This document shows, piece after piece, positions 1 through 5,666 of a DNA stretch of 8,200 nucleotides; the first letter of the stretch is position 1, and each line of letters starts with the position of its first letter. The translations under genes and the position numbers were made by a program. Below the pieces are notes generated by a model. That model was given only the letters and a program-made list of their open reading frames with translations, did not search any database and had not been told where the DNA came from. The stretch comes from JALYSX01 sp035544315 (GTDB lineage: Bacteria > Vulcanimicrobiota > Vulcanimicrobiia > Vulcanimicrobiales > Vulcanimicrobiaceae), in NCBI GenBank assembly GCA_035544315.1, contig DATKGB010000171.1, positions 1-8,200 on the forward strand, written 5' to 3'.

Positions 1-735
1 AACCAGCGCGAAACCCGCAAGCGCGAACGCCAAAAGCAACGCATCGTTGTGGCCTTCGGCGGCCGACCAGATCGCGACGGGGTTGAGCGCGATCGCCGCG
101 GCCGCGACCAAACGCGCGCGCTGCCCGAGGGACGCGAAGGCCAGATATGCCAACGGAACGCACGCTAAGAGTGCCGACATCGCAAGGGCGCGAAGCCAGT
201 CGAGCTGCGCCGCGACGCCTAGGCCGGCGGTCGCGGCGACCAAGGCGCGCGAAATCGCAACGAACAGCGGGCCGTAGACGCAGACCGGCGGCGGATTGCC
301 CCACTGCCGGATCGTCGCCGCGAAAATCGGATCGGCGAGCGTCAGCGGCGCGTGCGAATAGGGATCGAGCCCGCGTAACGCCATCTCGCCGTAGGTCGCG
401 TAGGCGTAAACATCGCTGGAAAGCATGACCGGCGCGAAAAACGCTGCAGCCAATCCGAGCCCGCACGCCGCCGCGACGACGGCAAGAAGAACGAGCGGGC
501 GCGAGCGCTCGCGAGCGAGCAGCGCGCGGATCGTCGTCACGTAGCCGACGCCGGCAATCGCGGCGCCGGTCCCTAACGCGACGAGCACCCACAAGCCGAT
601 ACCGTGCCACGCGGTCGCAACGGCCAGGGGCTGTGCGAGATCGGCGGCCAACGATTGCGGTGCGTGGCGAACGACGAACCATTCGAACAGCGAACCGATC
701 GCCAACCCGGCTGGAACTAGGAGAATCAGTCGCAC
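1..735 (-). CDS. GT-C fold membrane glycosyltransferase (MptB/GT87-like), 3' end outside the window
   Basis: Reading leftwards from a GTG at 733-735, the frame stays open for 245 codons to the window edge, so the C-terminal part is missing. The protein is strongly hydrophobic, with likely membrane helices near residues 2-18, 44-66, 80-103, 183-201 and 206-225. The loop after the third helix holds SSDVYAYATYGEMA (106-119) followed by GLDPYSHAP. Its Asp108 sits where polyprenol-phosphate-sugar-dependent GT-C enzymes carry their catalytic acid. YGPLF (154-158) and the NP...E.GHNDALL stretch (218-234) are typical of the MptB/GT87 (DUF2029) group. These enzymes transfer a sugar, often mannose, from a polyprenyl phosphate to a glycan on the outer face of the inner membrane. 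The GTG start lies inside the last codons of the ligase gene upstream (10-nt overlap), so the two are probably co-transcribed. The family call is firm; the sugar and acceptor are unknown. Confidence 0.82.
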   Translation of the reverse strand, partial: MRLILLVPAGLAIGSLFEWFVVRHAPQSLAADLAQPLAVATAWHGIGLWVLVALGTGAAIAGVGYVTTIRALLARERSRPLVLLAVVAAACGLGLAAAFFAPVMLSSDVYAYATYGEMALRGLDPYSHAPLTLADPIFAATIRQWGNPPPVCVYGPLFVAISRALVAATAGLGVAAQLDWLRALAMSALLACVPLAYLAFASLGQRARLVAAAAIALNPVAIWSAAEGHNDALLLAFALAGFALV

Positions 736-2024
736 GGCGTGCGAGCGTTGGCCAGAGCGGCCGCGCCCATTCCTAAGATCGCCCACCACCAATCGCCGAC
801 TTTTGGGTAAAAGACGAGTAGATCGAAAAACTGATGCGCGCTAAGCGCGATCGTTGCGGCGAGCGCACCCGCGCAGAACGGCGAACGCGCCGCACCGCGG
901 GCGAACGAAACGATGGCTGTCGTCAGCAGCGCGAGCGTGGCCAAGAAAAGCGGCAGTCCGCCTTCGACCAGCGTTTGCAGGTAGAGGCTGTTGGCGTGCG
1001 TACGAATTGTGGTCAGTCCGACGCGGGGGAGATCGAGTTCGAAGTTTCCCGCGCCTACGCCGAGCAGCGGATGTTGGCGCCACAGTTGGATCGCGGCGCG
1101 CCAGAGTTCCGAGCGCGTGCCGACGCCCCCCGTGTAACTCGAACCGGCTCGCGAAAAACGAAACAGGTCCAGCGTATGCGCGACCTGGTCCCACAGGCCG
1201 GTGACCAGCACGCCCAACGCGAGGCCGCAACCCAGCGGAGCAACCATGGCCATGGCAGAGCGCCGATAGACGATCGCAAGGACGACGATCGCGACGACGG
1301 CGCCCATCAGGCCGGCGCGCGAAAACGTCAGCACGTCGGCGAACGCCACGAGCGCGAGGGCGACGGCAACCTCGCGCGTTCGGCGCACGCAAGTTAGACC
1401 ACCGAGGATCGCAATTGATATCTCAAGGTAGCCGGCGAGTTGGTTGGGACCTTCGAGCGGTCCGGCAATTCGTGGAATGGCGACGTTGTTCAACAACAGC
1501 CCCGAAGGCGAACCGACAATCTCTTGTCCGAGAGCCAGCAGCGCGACGACACCGGTCGTTGCTGCAATTGCCCAACGCAAGATGTGCTCGTCGGGGTCGA
1601 GACGAAAGCACAGAAAAGCCGACGCAAAGATCGCCAGGTATTCTACTACCTTAAGGGTTTCACGAACTGCCGGCTCCCAAACCGATGCCTGCGCGATCGA
1701 AATGGCAGTAGCCGCAAACACCAATCCGCCGGCCGACAGCAAAGCGGATGCCGGGCGCGCGCGCAACTCGCGCAGCACGCCGACGTAGGTGAAGAGGCCG
1801 AGGATGACGCCGAGCAGGACGACTTTGGGGAGCGTGAGCGTCGTGCCCAGGATGTCGCGATAGAGCGCGAACGGAATGCTCGCGATCAGACATGCCAGCC
1901 CGTACACCGGACGGCGCGCGGTGAGGTGCGCGACTCCAAGAAAGACGAGCGCGAAGCCCAGCACGCTCAGCGGATCGAGCGGCGATGCGTGGCCAACCTG
2001 ATCGACCACCGCAGAATAGTGCAT
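726..2024 (-). CDS. O-antigen ligase / polymerase family membrane protein (Wzy_C domain)
   Basis: A 432-residue polytopic membrane protein with about ten or more hydrophobic segments spread from residue 18 to 425. The Wzy_C signature covers roughly residues 225-375. It includes FSRAGLMGA (234-242, with the conserved Arg236), a large periplasmic loop at about 280-345, HPLLGVGAGNF (318-328) and THANSLYLQ (342-350, His343). The helix after that loop begins EGGLPLF. GPNQLAGYL (192-200) is another familiar element. In WaaL-type ligases the Arg and loop His are needed to move a polyprenyl-diphosphate glycan onto lipid A core; related Wzy polymerases and protein O-glycosylation ligases look alike, so the exact reaction cannot be read from sequence. 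The length is normal for the family. The ATG at 2022-2024 is the first in frame, with no clear Shine-Dalgarno before it; GTG at residue 6 is an alternative. The GT-C gene overlaps its end, and pdp diverges from it across only 39 bases. Confidence 0.85.
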   Translation of the reverse strand: MHYSAVVDQVGHASPLDPLSVLGFALVFLGVAHLTARRPVYGLACLIASIPFALYRDILGTTLTLPKVVLLGVILGLFTYVGVLRELRARPASALLSAGGLVFAATAISIAQASVWEPAVRETLKVVEYLAIFASAFLCFRLDPDEHILRWAIAATTGVVALLALGQEIVGSPSGLLLNNVAIPRIAGPLEGPNQLAGYLEISIAILGGLTCVRRTREVAVALALVAFADVLTFSRAGLMGAVVAIVVLAIVYRRSAMAMVAPLGCGLALGVLVTGLWDQVAHTLDLFRFSRAGSSYTGGVGTRSELWRAAIQLWRQHPLLGVGAGNFELDLPRVGLTTIRTHANSLYLQTLVEGGLPLFLATLALLTTAIVSFARGAARSPFCAGALAATIALSAHQFFDLLVFYPKVGDWWWAILGMGAAALANARTPCD

Positions 2025-2063
2025 GCGGCGGGCTTCGTCGCAGCGAGCGCGAAACCCAGCGCG
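2025..2063. promoter_or_regulatory. 39-bp divergent gap between the ligase gene and pdp
   Basis: The two starts face away from each other with only 39 bases between them, so promoters for both must sit here or inside the opposite gene. I see no good -35/-10 pair and no strong purine-rich ribosome-binding site before either start. The AT-richer spot AGAATAG near 2015, inside the first codons of the ligase gene, is the only hint of a -10 element for pdp and is weak. This is a location argument, not a motif match. Confidence 0.3.
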
Positions 2064-3314
2064 ATGGACGACATGTCTATGCGCCGCGCCATCGAGCGCA
2101 AACGTCAGGGAGAAGAATTAGAACCCACGGAGTGGGAGGCGATCGTTTCCGCGTACGTCGACGGTACCGTCGACGACGCTCAGATGGCGGCGATGGCGAT
2201 GGCATGCGTGTGGCGCGGACTCTCGACCAAGGAGTCGGCCGCCATGACGCGCGCGATGGTCGATAGCGGACAGCGGCTGGAATACCCTACCGACGTCGTG
2301 GTCGTCGACAAACATTCCAGCGGCGGGGTCGGCGACGTCATCTCGATGATCGCCGTGCCGGTCGTCGCCGCCGCCGGCGGCCACGTTGCTAAGCTCTCCG
2401 GTCGCGCGCTCGGTCACACCGGCGGCACGATTGACAAACTCGAAACCATTCCCGGTTTCGACGTCGCCTTGTCGATGGACGCGTTCGTCCGTCAAGTCGA
2501 ACGCATCGGTTGCGCGATCGCCACACAGACCGACGCGTTCGTTCCCGCCGACAAACGCCTGTATCGCCTACGCGATCGTACCGGGACCGTTCCCAATATG
2601 GGCCTGATCGCCGCGTCGATCGTCAGTAAGAAAGTCGCAGGCGGCGCGCACGCCTTCGTCTTCGACGTCAAATGTGGGGCCGCAGCCTTCATGAACGACC
2701 CCGCATCCGCCATCGAACTCGCCCAAGCGCTCGTCGCGATCTCGCAAGAGTTCGGCAAACGCGCGCGTGCCATCGTTTCGGATATGAACGAACCGCTCGG
2801 CCAATCGATCGGCACCGGCATCGAAGTTATCGAAGCCCGCGAATTCTTACGCGGGAACCACAACGTCCCGCGCGTCCGCACGCTTTGCCTAAAAATCTGC
2901 GAAACGATGCTCGATCTCTCCGGAATCGCCAATCCGTTGGAAACGGCCACCCGCGCGCTCGATTCCGGCGCCGCCTACGAAAAATTCGTCGAACTAATCG
3001 AAGCCCAGCGTGGCTCGCGCGCCGGCTTCGAAGCCATGACGGTTTCAACGCAACACGAATCGCTGCTCGCCGATCAATCCGGTTTCGTGCACAGCATGGA
3101 CGCCGTCGCTTTGGGCAACATCGCCCGCGATCTAACCGCCCGCGACCCGGTCGGCGGCATCAAGGTCGGCGTGCGCACCGGCGATCGCATCGAAAAAGGC
3201 CAACCTCTAGCCGAGATTTACGGCCCCCACGGCCACGCCAAGAAAATCAAACGCGCCTTCACCATATCCGAAACTCCACCCGAACCGCGCCCGCTCGTCT
3301 ACGCAACCGTTTAG
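2064..3314 (+). CDS. pdp: Pyrimidine-nucleoside phosphorylase (thymidine/uridine phosphorylase family)
   Basis: A 416-residue cytosolic enzyme that splits pyrimidine nucleosides with phosphate into base and (deoxy)ribose-1-phosphate. DKHSSGGVGD (82-91) is the phosphate-binding loop, and SGRALGHTGGTIDKLE (112-127) matches the family signature. Set against E. coli DeoA, active-site residues appear at a constant offset of one: Lys83, Ser85, Ser112, Thr122, Tyr167, Arg170, Ser185 and Lys189. Lys110 stands where E. coli has Met111; from memory, Lys is the form in enzymes that also take uridine, which favours Pdp over DeoA. The order is the small helical domain, the phosphate-binding domain, then a C-terminal domain from about 320. 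The length is slightly under the usual 430-440. The frame stays open far upstream, but that part is antisense to the ligase and looks nothing like the family. ATG 2064 is chosen; 2073 and 2079 are equally plausible, since none has a clear ribosome-binding site. The last four bases overlap the GT2 gene tail to tail. Confidence 0.95.
   Translation: MDDMSMRRAIERKRQGEELEPTEWEAIVSAYVDGTVDDAQMAAMAMACVWRGLSTKESAAMTRAMVDSGQRLEYPTDVVVVDKHSSGGVGDVISMIAVPVVAAAGGHVAKLSGRALGHTGGTIDKLETIPGFDVALSMDAFVRQVERIGCAIATQTDAFVPADKRLYRLRDRTGTVPNMGLIAASIVSKKVAGGAHAFVFDVKCGAAAFMNDPASAIELAQALVAISQEFGKRARAIVSDMNEPLGQSIGTGIEVIEAREFLRGNHNVPRVRTLCLKICETMLDLSGIANPLETATRALDSGAAYEKFVELIEAQRGSRAGFEAMTVSTQHESLLADQSGFVHSMDAVALGNIARDLTARDPVGGIKVGVRTGDRIEKGQPLAEIYGPHGHAKKIKRAFTISETPPEPRPLVYATV
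2156..2175. repeat. 20-bp perfect palindrome inside the start of pdp
   Basis: The sequence reads identically on both strands over 20 bases, centred on GGTACC (CGTCGACGGTACCGTCGACG). It starts 93 nt into pdp and encodes the segment VDGTVDD, part of the helical N-terminal domain. As RNA it could fold only with a small loop taken out of its centre. Function is unknown: it could be a chance product of codon choice or an operator-like site. Confidence 0.6.
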
Positions 3315-3319
3315 GGTTG
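3304..3319. terminator. Small hairpin at the pdp / GT2 convergent junction (weak)
   Basis: CAACC (3304-3308) pairs with GGTTG (3315-3319) around a 6-base loop. The loop contains both overlapping stop codons (TAG of pdp, TAA of the opposite gene). The stem has five base pairs and no U-run on either side, so an intrinsic terminator is doubtful. It is listed because there is no intergenic space here for anything better. Confidence 0.2.
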
Positions 3320-4288
3320 GCGATCGCTTCGTTCGATATCGCTGATTAAATACAGCGGGCGGCCTTTTACCTCGTCGTGGATGCGGCCGATGTATTCGCC
3401 CAAGATGCCGATGCCGATCAGCTGGACGCCGCCCAGAAAGATGACGGCGACGATGATCGAGGCCCAGCCGCGCGTGTAGCCCGGAGCGTTGAGGTTAAAG
3501 AGTTTGAAACCCACGACCATCAGCGCATAGATGAGCGCGACGATCGAGACGCAGAACCCCATGTAGGATGCAAAGCGCAGCGGGGCGTCGGAGAACGAGG
3601 TGACGCCGTCGATGGCAAAGCGAATCATTTTGGGGAGCGGGTATTTGGTTTCGCCCGAGAGGCGTTCGTCGCGGTCGTATTCGACGCCGGTTTGATTGAA
3701 GCCGACCCAACTGACCATGCCGCGCAAAAAGCGATGGCGCTCGGGAGACCGCTTGAGCGCGTTGACGACGCGGCGCGACATCAAACGGAAGTCGCCGGTA
3801 TCCACCGGAATCGAGACGCGCGTCAGGCGCTTGATGACGCGGTAGAACGCGCGCGCCGTCCAAATCTTAAACGGGCTCTCGCCCTTACGTTTGCGTCGAA
3901 TCGCATAGACGACGTCGAAACCCGCGCGCCAGCGTTCGAGGAATTGCTCGATCAGTTCGGGCGGGTCTTGCAGATCGCCGTCCATGAGGACGATCGCGTC
4001 GCCCTGCGCGATTTCGATTCCGGCCGTTGCAGCCAACTGGTGTCCGAAGTTGCGCGACAGATTGACCAGAACGACATTGCGGCGTTTGCGCATCTGATCG
4101 CGAACGGCATCGAGCGTCCCGTCCGTGCTGCCGTCGTTGACGACGACCGCTTCGAAGGACGGCCGATCCGGCAAGCGCTCGAGAATCGCAAACAGGCGGT
4201 CGAAGAGTGCGGCGACGTTGCCTTCCTCGTTGAAGAGCGGTACGACGACGCTGAGCGTCGGATTGCCTGCGGCGTTGGGAGTGGACAT
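3311..4288 (-). CDS. Polyprenyl-phosphate glycosyltransferase, GT2 family (GtrB/ArnC/DPM1-like)
   Basis: A 325-residue enzyme with a cytosolic GT-A domain and two C-terminal membrane helices (about 240-262 and 274-298). It transfers a sugar from a nucleotide donor to a polyprenyl phosphate on the cytosolic face. Visible motifs are VVVPLFNEEGNV (14-25), VVNDGSTDGT (49-58), NLSRNFGHQ (76-84), the metal-binding DGDLQDPPE (103-111), DTGDFRLMSRRVV (163-175), RHRFLRGMVSWVGF (184-197) and SGETKYPLPKM (211-221). Order and length match the GtrB/YkcC/ArnC group; the sugar is not evident. The frame is open for 81 more codons upstream (to 4531), but that part is Arg/Pro-rich, unlike the family, and overlaps the oppositely oriented lipoprotein gene. 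The ATG at 4286-4288, just before the catalytic domain, is therefore chosen; only a weak GGCTGGG lies before it. It probably supplies lipid-linked sugar to a GT-C enzyme such as the one at the left edge, though the two are not adjacent. Confidence 0.92.
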   Translation of the reverse strand: MSTPNAAGNPTLSVVVPLFNEEGNVAALFDRLFAILERLPDRPSFEAVVVNDGSTDGTLDAVRDQMRKRRNVVLVNLSRNFGHQLAATAGIEIAQGDAIVLMDGDLQDPPELIEQFLERWRAGFDVVYAIRRKRKGESPFKIWTARAFYRVIKRLTRVSIPVDTGDFRLMSRRVVNALKRSPERHRFLRGMVSWVGFNQTGVEYDRDERLSGETKYPLPKMIRFAIDGVTSFSDAPLRFASYMGFCVSIVALIYALMVVGFKLFNLNAPGYTRGWASIIVAVIFLGGVQLIGIGILGEYIGRIHDEVKGRPLYLISDIERSDRQP

Positions 4289-4368
4289 CGAGCCCAGCCG
4301 TTCGACGCCAAGCCGCAGTGTGCTTGCCGGACAGAAGAACCGTGCGTACACCGGCGAACGTGGGCGCC
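4289..4368. promoter_or_regulatory. 80-bp divergent intergenic region with a weak sigma70-like candidate
   Basis: This gap lies between the starts of the GT2 gene (leftwards) and the lipoprotein gene (rightwards), so it should hold promoters for both. On the plus strand TTGCCG (4324-4329) is followed after 17 bases by TACACC (4347-4352). The spacing is right for a -35/-10 pair, but the -10 matches consensus at only three of six positions. I see no comparable pair on the minus strand and no operator-like repeat. Confidence 0.3.
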
Positions 4369-4842
4369 ATGACGCCGAATATGAGGTGGTGCCTATCAGC
4401 CGTGGTCTGCGCGACGTCGATCGCATGTTCGTCGGGGGCCGGCAGCCACAGCGGGCCGACGACGCGCCGACCGGTCGCGCGCCGCGTATATGCCCCGGCC
4501 CCGGCAACGACCGCGCCAACCGCGCCGGCACCCACGCCGCTCCCCTCGCCGGTCGTCGCGCCGGGTCCCCGTATCTTGAGTTACTCGATCGGAGCGGTCG
4601 TCGTGCATCCCGGGCAAACGCTGGCGGGAACGATCCGCACCACGCCCGACGTGACCCACGTCGCTTTGCACGTTTTCGGGCTTTCGGTACCGATGCGCAA
4701 GACCGGCGCGGGGGTCTTCAGCCTGTCGTGGACCGTTCCCGACCTGCCGCCGCTCTTTCGGCGTACCTACACGCTCACCGCCGTTGCGGTCGACGCGCGC
4801 GGCGCAACCGCGCGGCAATCGGTACGGGTGATGGTTCAGTGA
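4369..4842 (+). CDS. Small putative lipoprotein with a Pro/Ala/Thr linker and an Ig-like C-terminal domain
   Basis: A 157-residue protein I cannot assign to a named family. It begins with an export signal: a short N-terminus with one Arg, a hydrophobic run (about 7-19) and SIAC (17-20), followed by SSGAGSHSG. This resembles a lipobox ending at Cys20, but position -3 is Ser rather than Leu/Val/Ile, so lipidation is likely, not certain. Residues about 29-65 are rich in Pro, Ala and Thr, a typical tether. From about 66 to the end, alternating hydrophobic strands (for example ISYS-like and VALHVFG segments, and a closing VRVMVQ) suggest one all-beta Ig/FN3-like domain. The ATG at 4369 is chosen over an in-frame upstream ATG at 4318, which would put 17 polar residues before the signal; 4381 is also possible. 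It converges on the CBM20-like gene with a 7-nt overlap. Confidence 0.72.
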   Translation: MTPNMRWCLSAVVCATSIACSSGAGSHSGPTTRRPVARRVYAPAPATTAPTAPAPTPLPSPVVAPGPRILSYSIGAVVVHPGQTLAGTIRTTPDVTHVALHVFGLSVPMRKTGAGVFSLSWTVPDLPPLFRRTYTLTAVAVDARGATARQSVRVMVQ

Positions 4843-5666
4843 TGCCCGTTCGGGGCATGCGTCGGCTGCGGACGGGGCGGTAAGTTCGGGAACGGTGCCG
4901 GGTTGAACGGCGTCGGGATCGAGGTCGGGACTTGGAAGCCGCCTGGGCCATTTTGGTCGGCCCAGCTGTAGACGACGTCGGGAATCGTCTTGGTATCGGC
5001 GTCGTAGACCACGAAGTCGCGCGGCGTCGCTTCGAGACGATCGCGAGCGCGCTCTTCGGTCGCCAACGATCCGCGCGTGTAGAGATATTTGAAGTGCGTG
5101 CCGGACGCGATCCGGCGCACGATGCGAAAATGGAGCGCGTCGATTCGATCCATGCGAATCGATTGCGGATTCCAGCCGCTTTGGTCGGTCATGATGTAAA
5201 CATTGTCGGTGAGCGGCGTTTCCTGCGGCACCTCAACGGTGAAACCGACGAGCACCAATTTCCCAGTGAAAGTGTTGAGGATCCCGCGACTGCCCGGTTG
5301 CGGAGTCGGTAACGCGAGATCGGGGTTGGGCGCCGGCGGCGAGAGCGCGACGGCGAATTTTTGCAGTGGCAAATAGGTCATCTGGTTGGGGAGCACGTTA
5401 GCCGTCAGTTCGATCTCGGTCACTTCTCCGGCCGCATCGAAGGTCACGCGCGCGTAGTCGCGCGGGTGGGGCGTGCGTGCGCTGGGATGCCCGTCGGTTA
5501 GGTCGAGGATCTCGACGTTGGGAGCGACCCGAAAACCATCGCCGGTGGTGAAGAAGACGAACCCCTTTTCGAAATCGAGAATTTGACCCGTGACGCGAAT
5601 CGGTGCGTCGGCGGCGAGGAGAGCGCCCACCAGCACCATCGCGACGATGCGAGACAGCCGACCCAT
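4836..5666 (-). CDS. Exported protein with CBM20/AMPK-like carbohydrate-binding fold, coupled to the OstA/LptD-like gene
   Basis: A 276-residue protein without a recognised full-length family. Residues 1-21 form a signal peptide (Arg near the start, hydrophobic MVLVGALLAA, then ADA). Residues about 23-90 make a small beta domain (VTGQILDFEKGFVFFTT... EVTEIELTA) loosely like an OB-type or DUF5666 module. Residues about 135-220 resemble starch-binding CBM20 and related carbohydrate-binding folds: a strand with VYIMTDQSGWNPQSIRM, then HFRIVRRIASGTHFKYLYTRGS and a FVVYD strand. Those families share the NWNP...GT.F.YKY.RG pattern. The last 40 residues are Pro-rich and end in GHH. Its ATG shares one base with the stop of the gene before it (TAATG), so translation is probably coupled. 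An in-frame ATG at 5702 would start within that gene and delay the signal peptide, so 5666 is preferred. Glycan binding is inferred from a pattern only; no catalytic residues are visible. Confidence 0.82.
   Translation of the reverse strand: MGRLSRIVAMVLVGALLAADAPIRVTGQILDFEKGFVFFTTGDGFRVAPNVEILDLTDGHPSARTPHPRDYARVTFDAAGEVTEIELTANVLPNQMTYLPLQKFAVALSPPAPNPDLALPTPQPGSRGILNTFTGKLVLVGFTVEVPQETPLTDNVYIMTDQSGWNPQSIRMDRIDALHFRIVRRIASGTHFKYLYTRGSLATEERARDRLEATPRDFVVYDADTKTIPDVVYSWADQNGPGGFQVPTSIPTPFNPAPFPNLPPRPQPTHAPNGHH
4842..4858. terminator. Symmetric hairpin at the lipoprotein / CBM20-like convergent junction
   Basis: ATGCCC (4842-4847) pairs with GGGCAT (4853-4858) around a GTTCG loop. The hairpin begins at the last base of the lipoprotein stop codon and lies inside the last codons (Ala-Pro-Asn-Gly-His) of the gene coming the other way. 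A six-base-pair stem that forms on either strand could end or protect both transcripts, but no U-run follows it in either direction. Confidence 0.35.

Noticed and set aside
500..513. 14-bp palindrome CGCGAGCGCTCGCG in the left-edge gene
   Set aside because: It encodes a run of Ala/Arg/Glu/Ser codons and is made of GCG/GAG/CGC words common throughout the window. There is no sign of a separate role.
1440..2063. Open in-frame extension of pdp for 208 codons upstream of its start
   Set aside because: It runs antisense through the ligase gene, is rich in Arg and Gln, and does not resemble the N-terminus of the phosphorylase family. It is a product of GC-rich mirrored codons.
3377..4372. 331-codon plus-strand open frame antisense to the GT2 gene
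   Set aside because: Its translation is charged and low in recognisable motifs, while the opposite strand carries every GT2 motif. It is a shadow frame.
4289..4531. 81-codon N-terminal extension of the GT2 gene
   Set aside because: Arg/Pro/Ser-rich with no family similarity, and it would overlap the start of the divergent lipoprotein gene. The catalytic domain begins just after the ATG at 4288.
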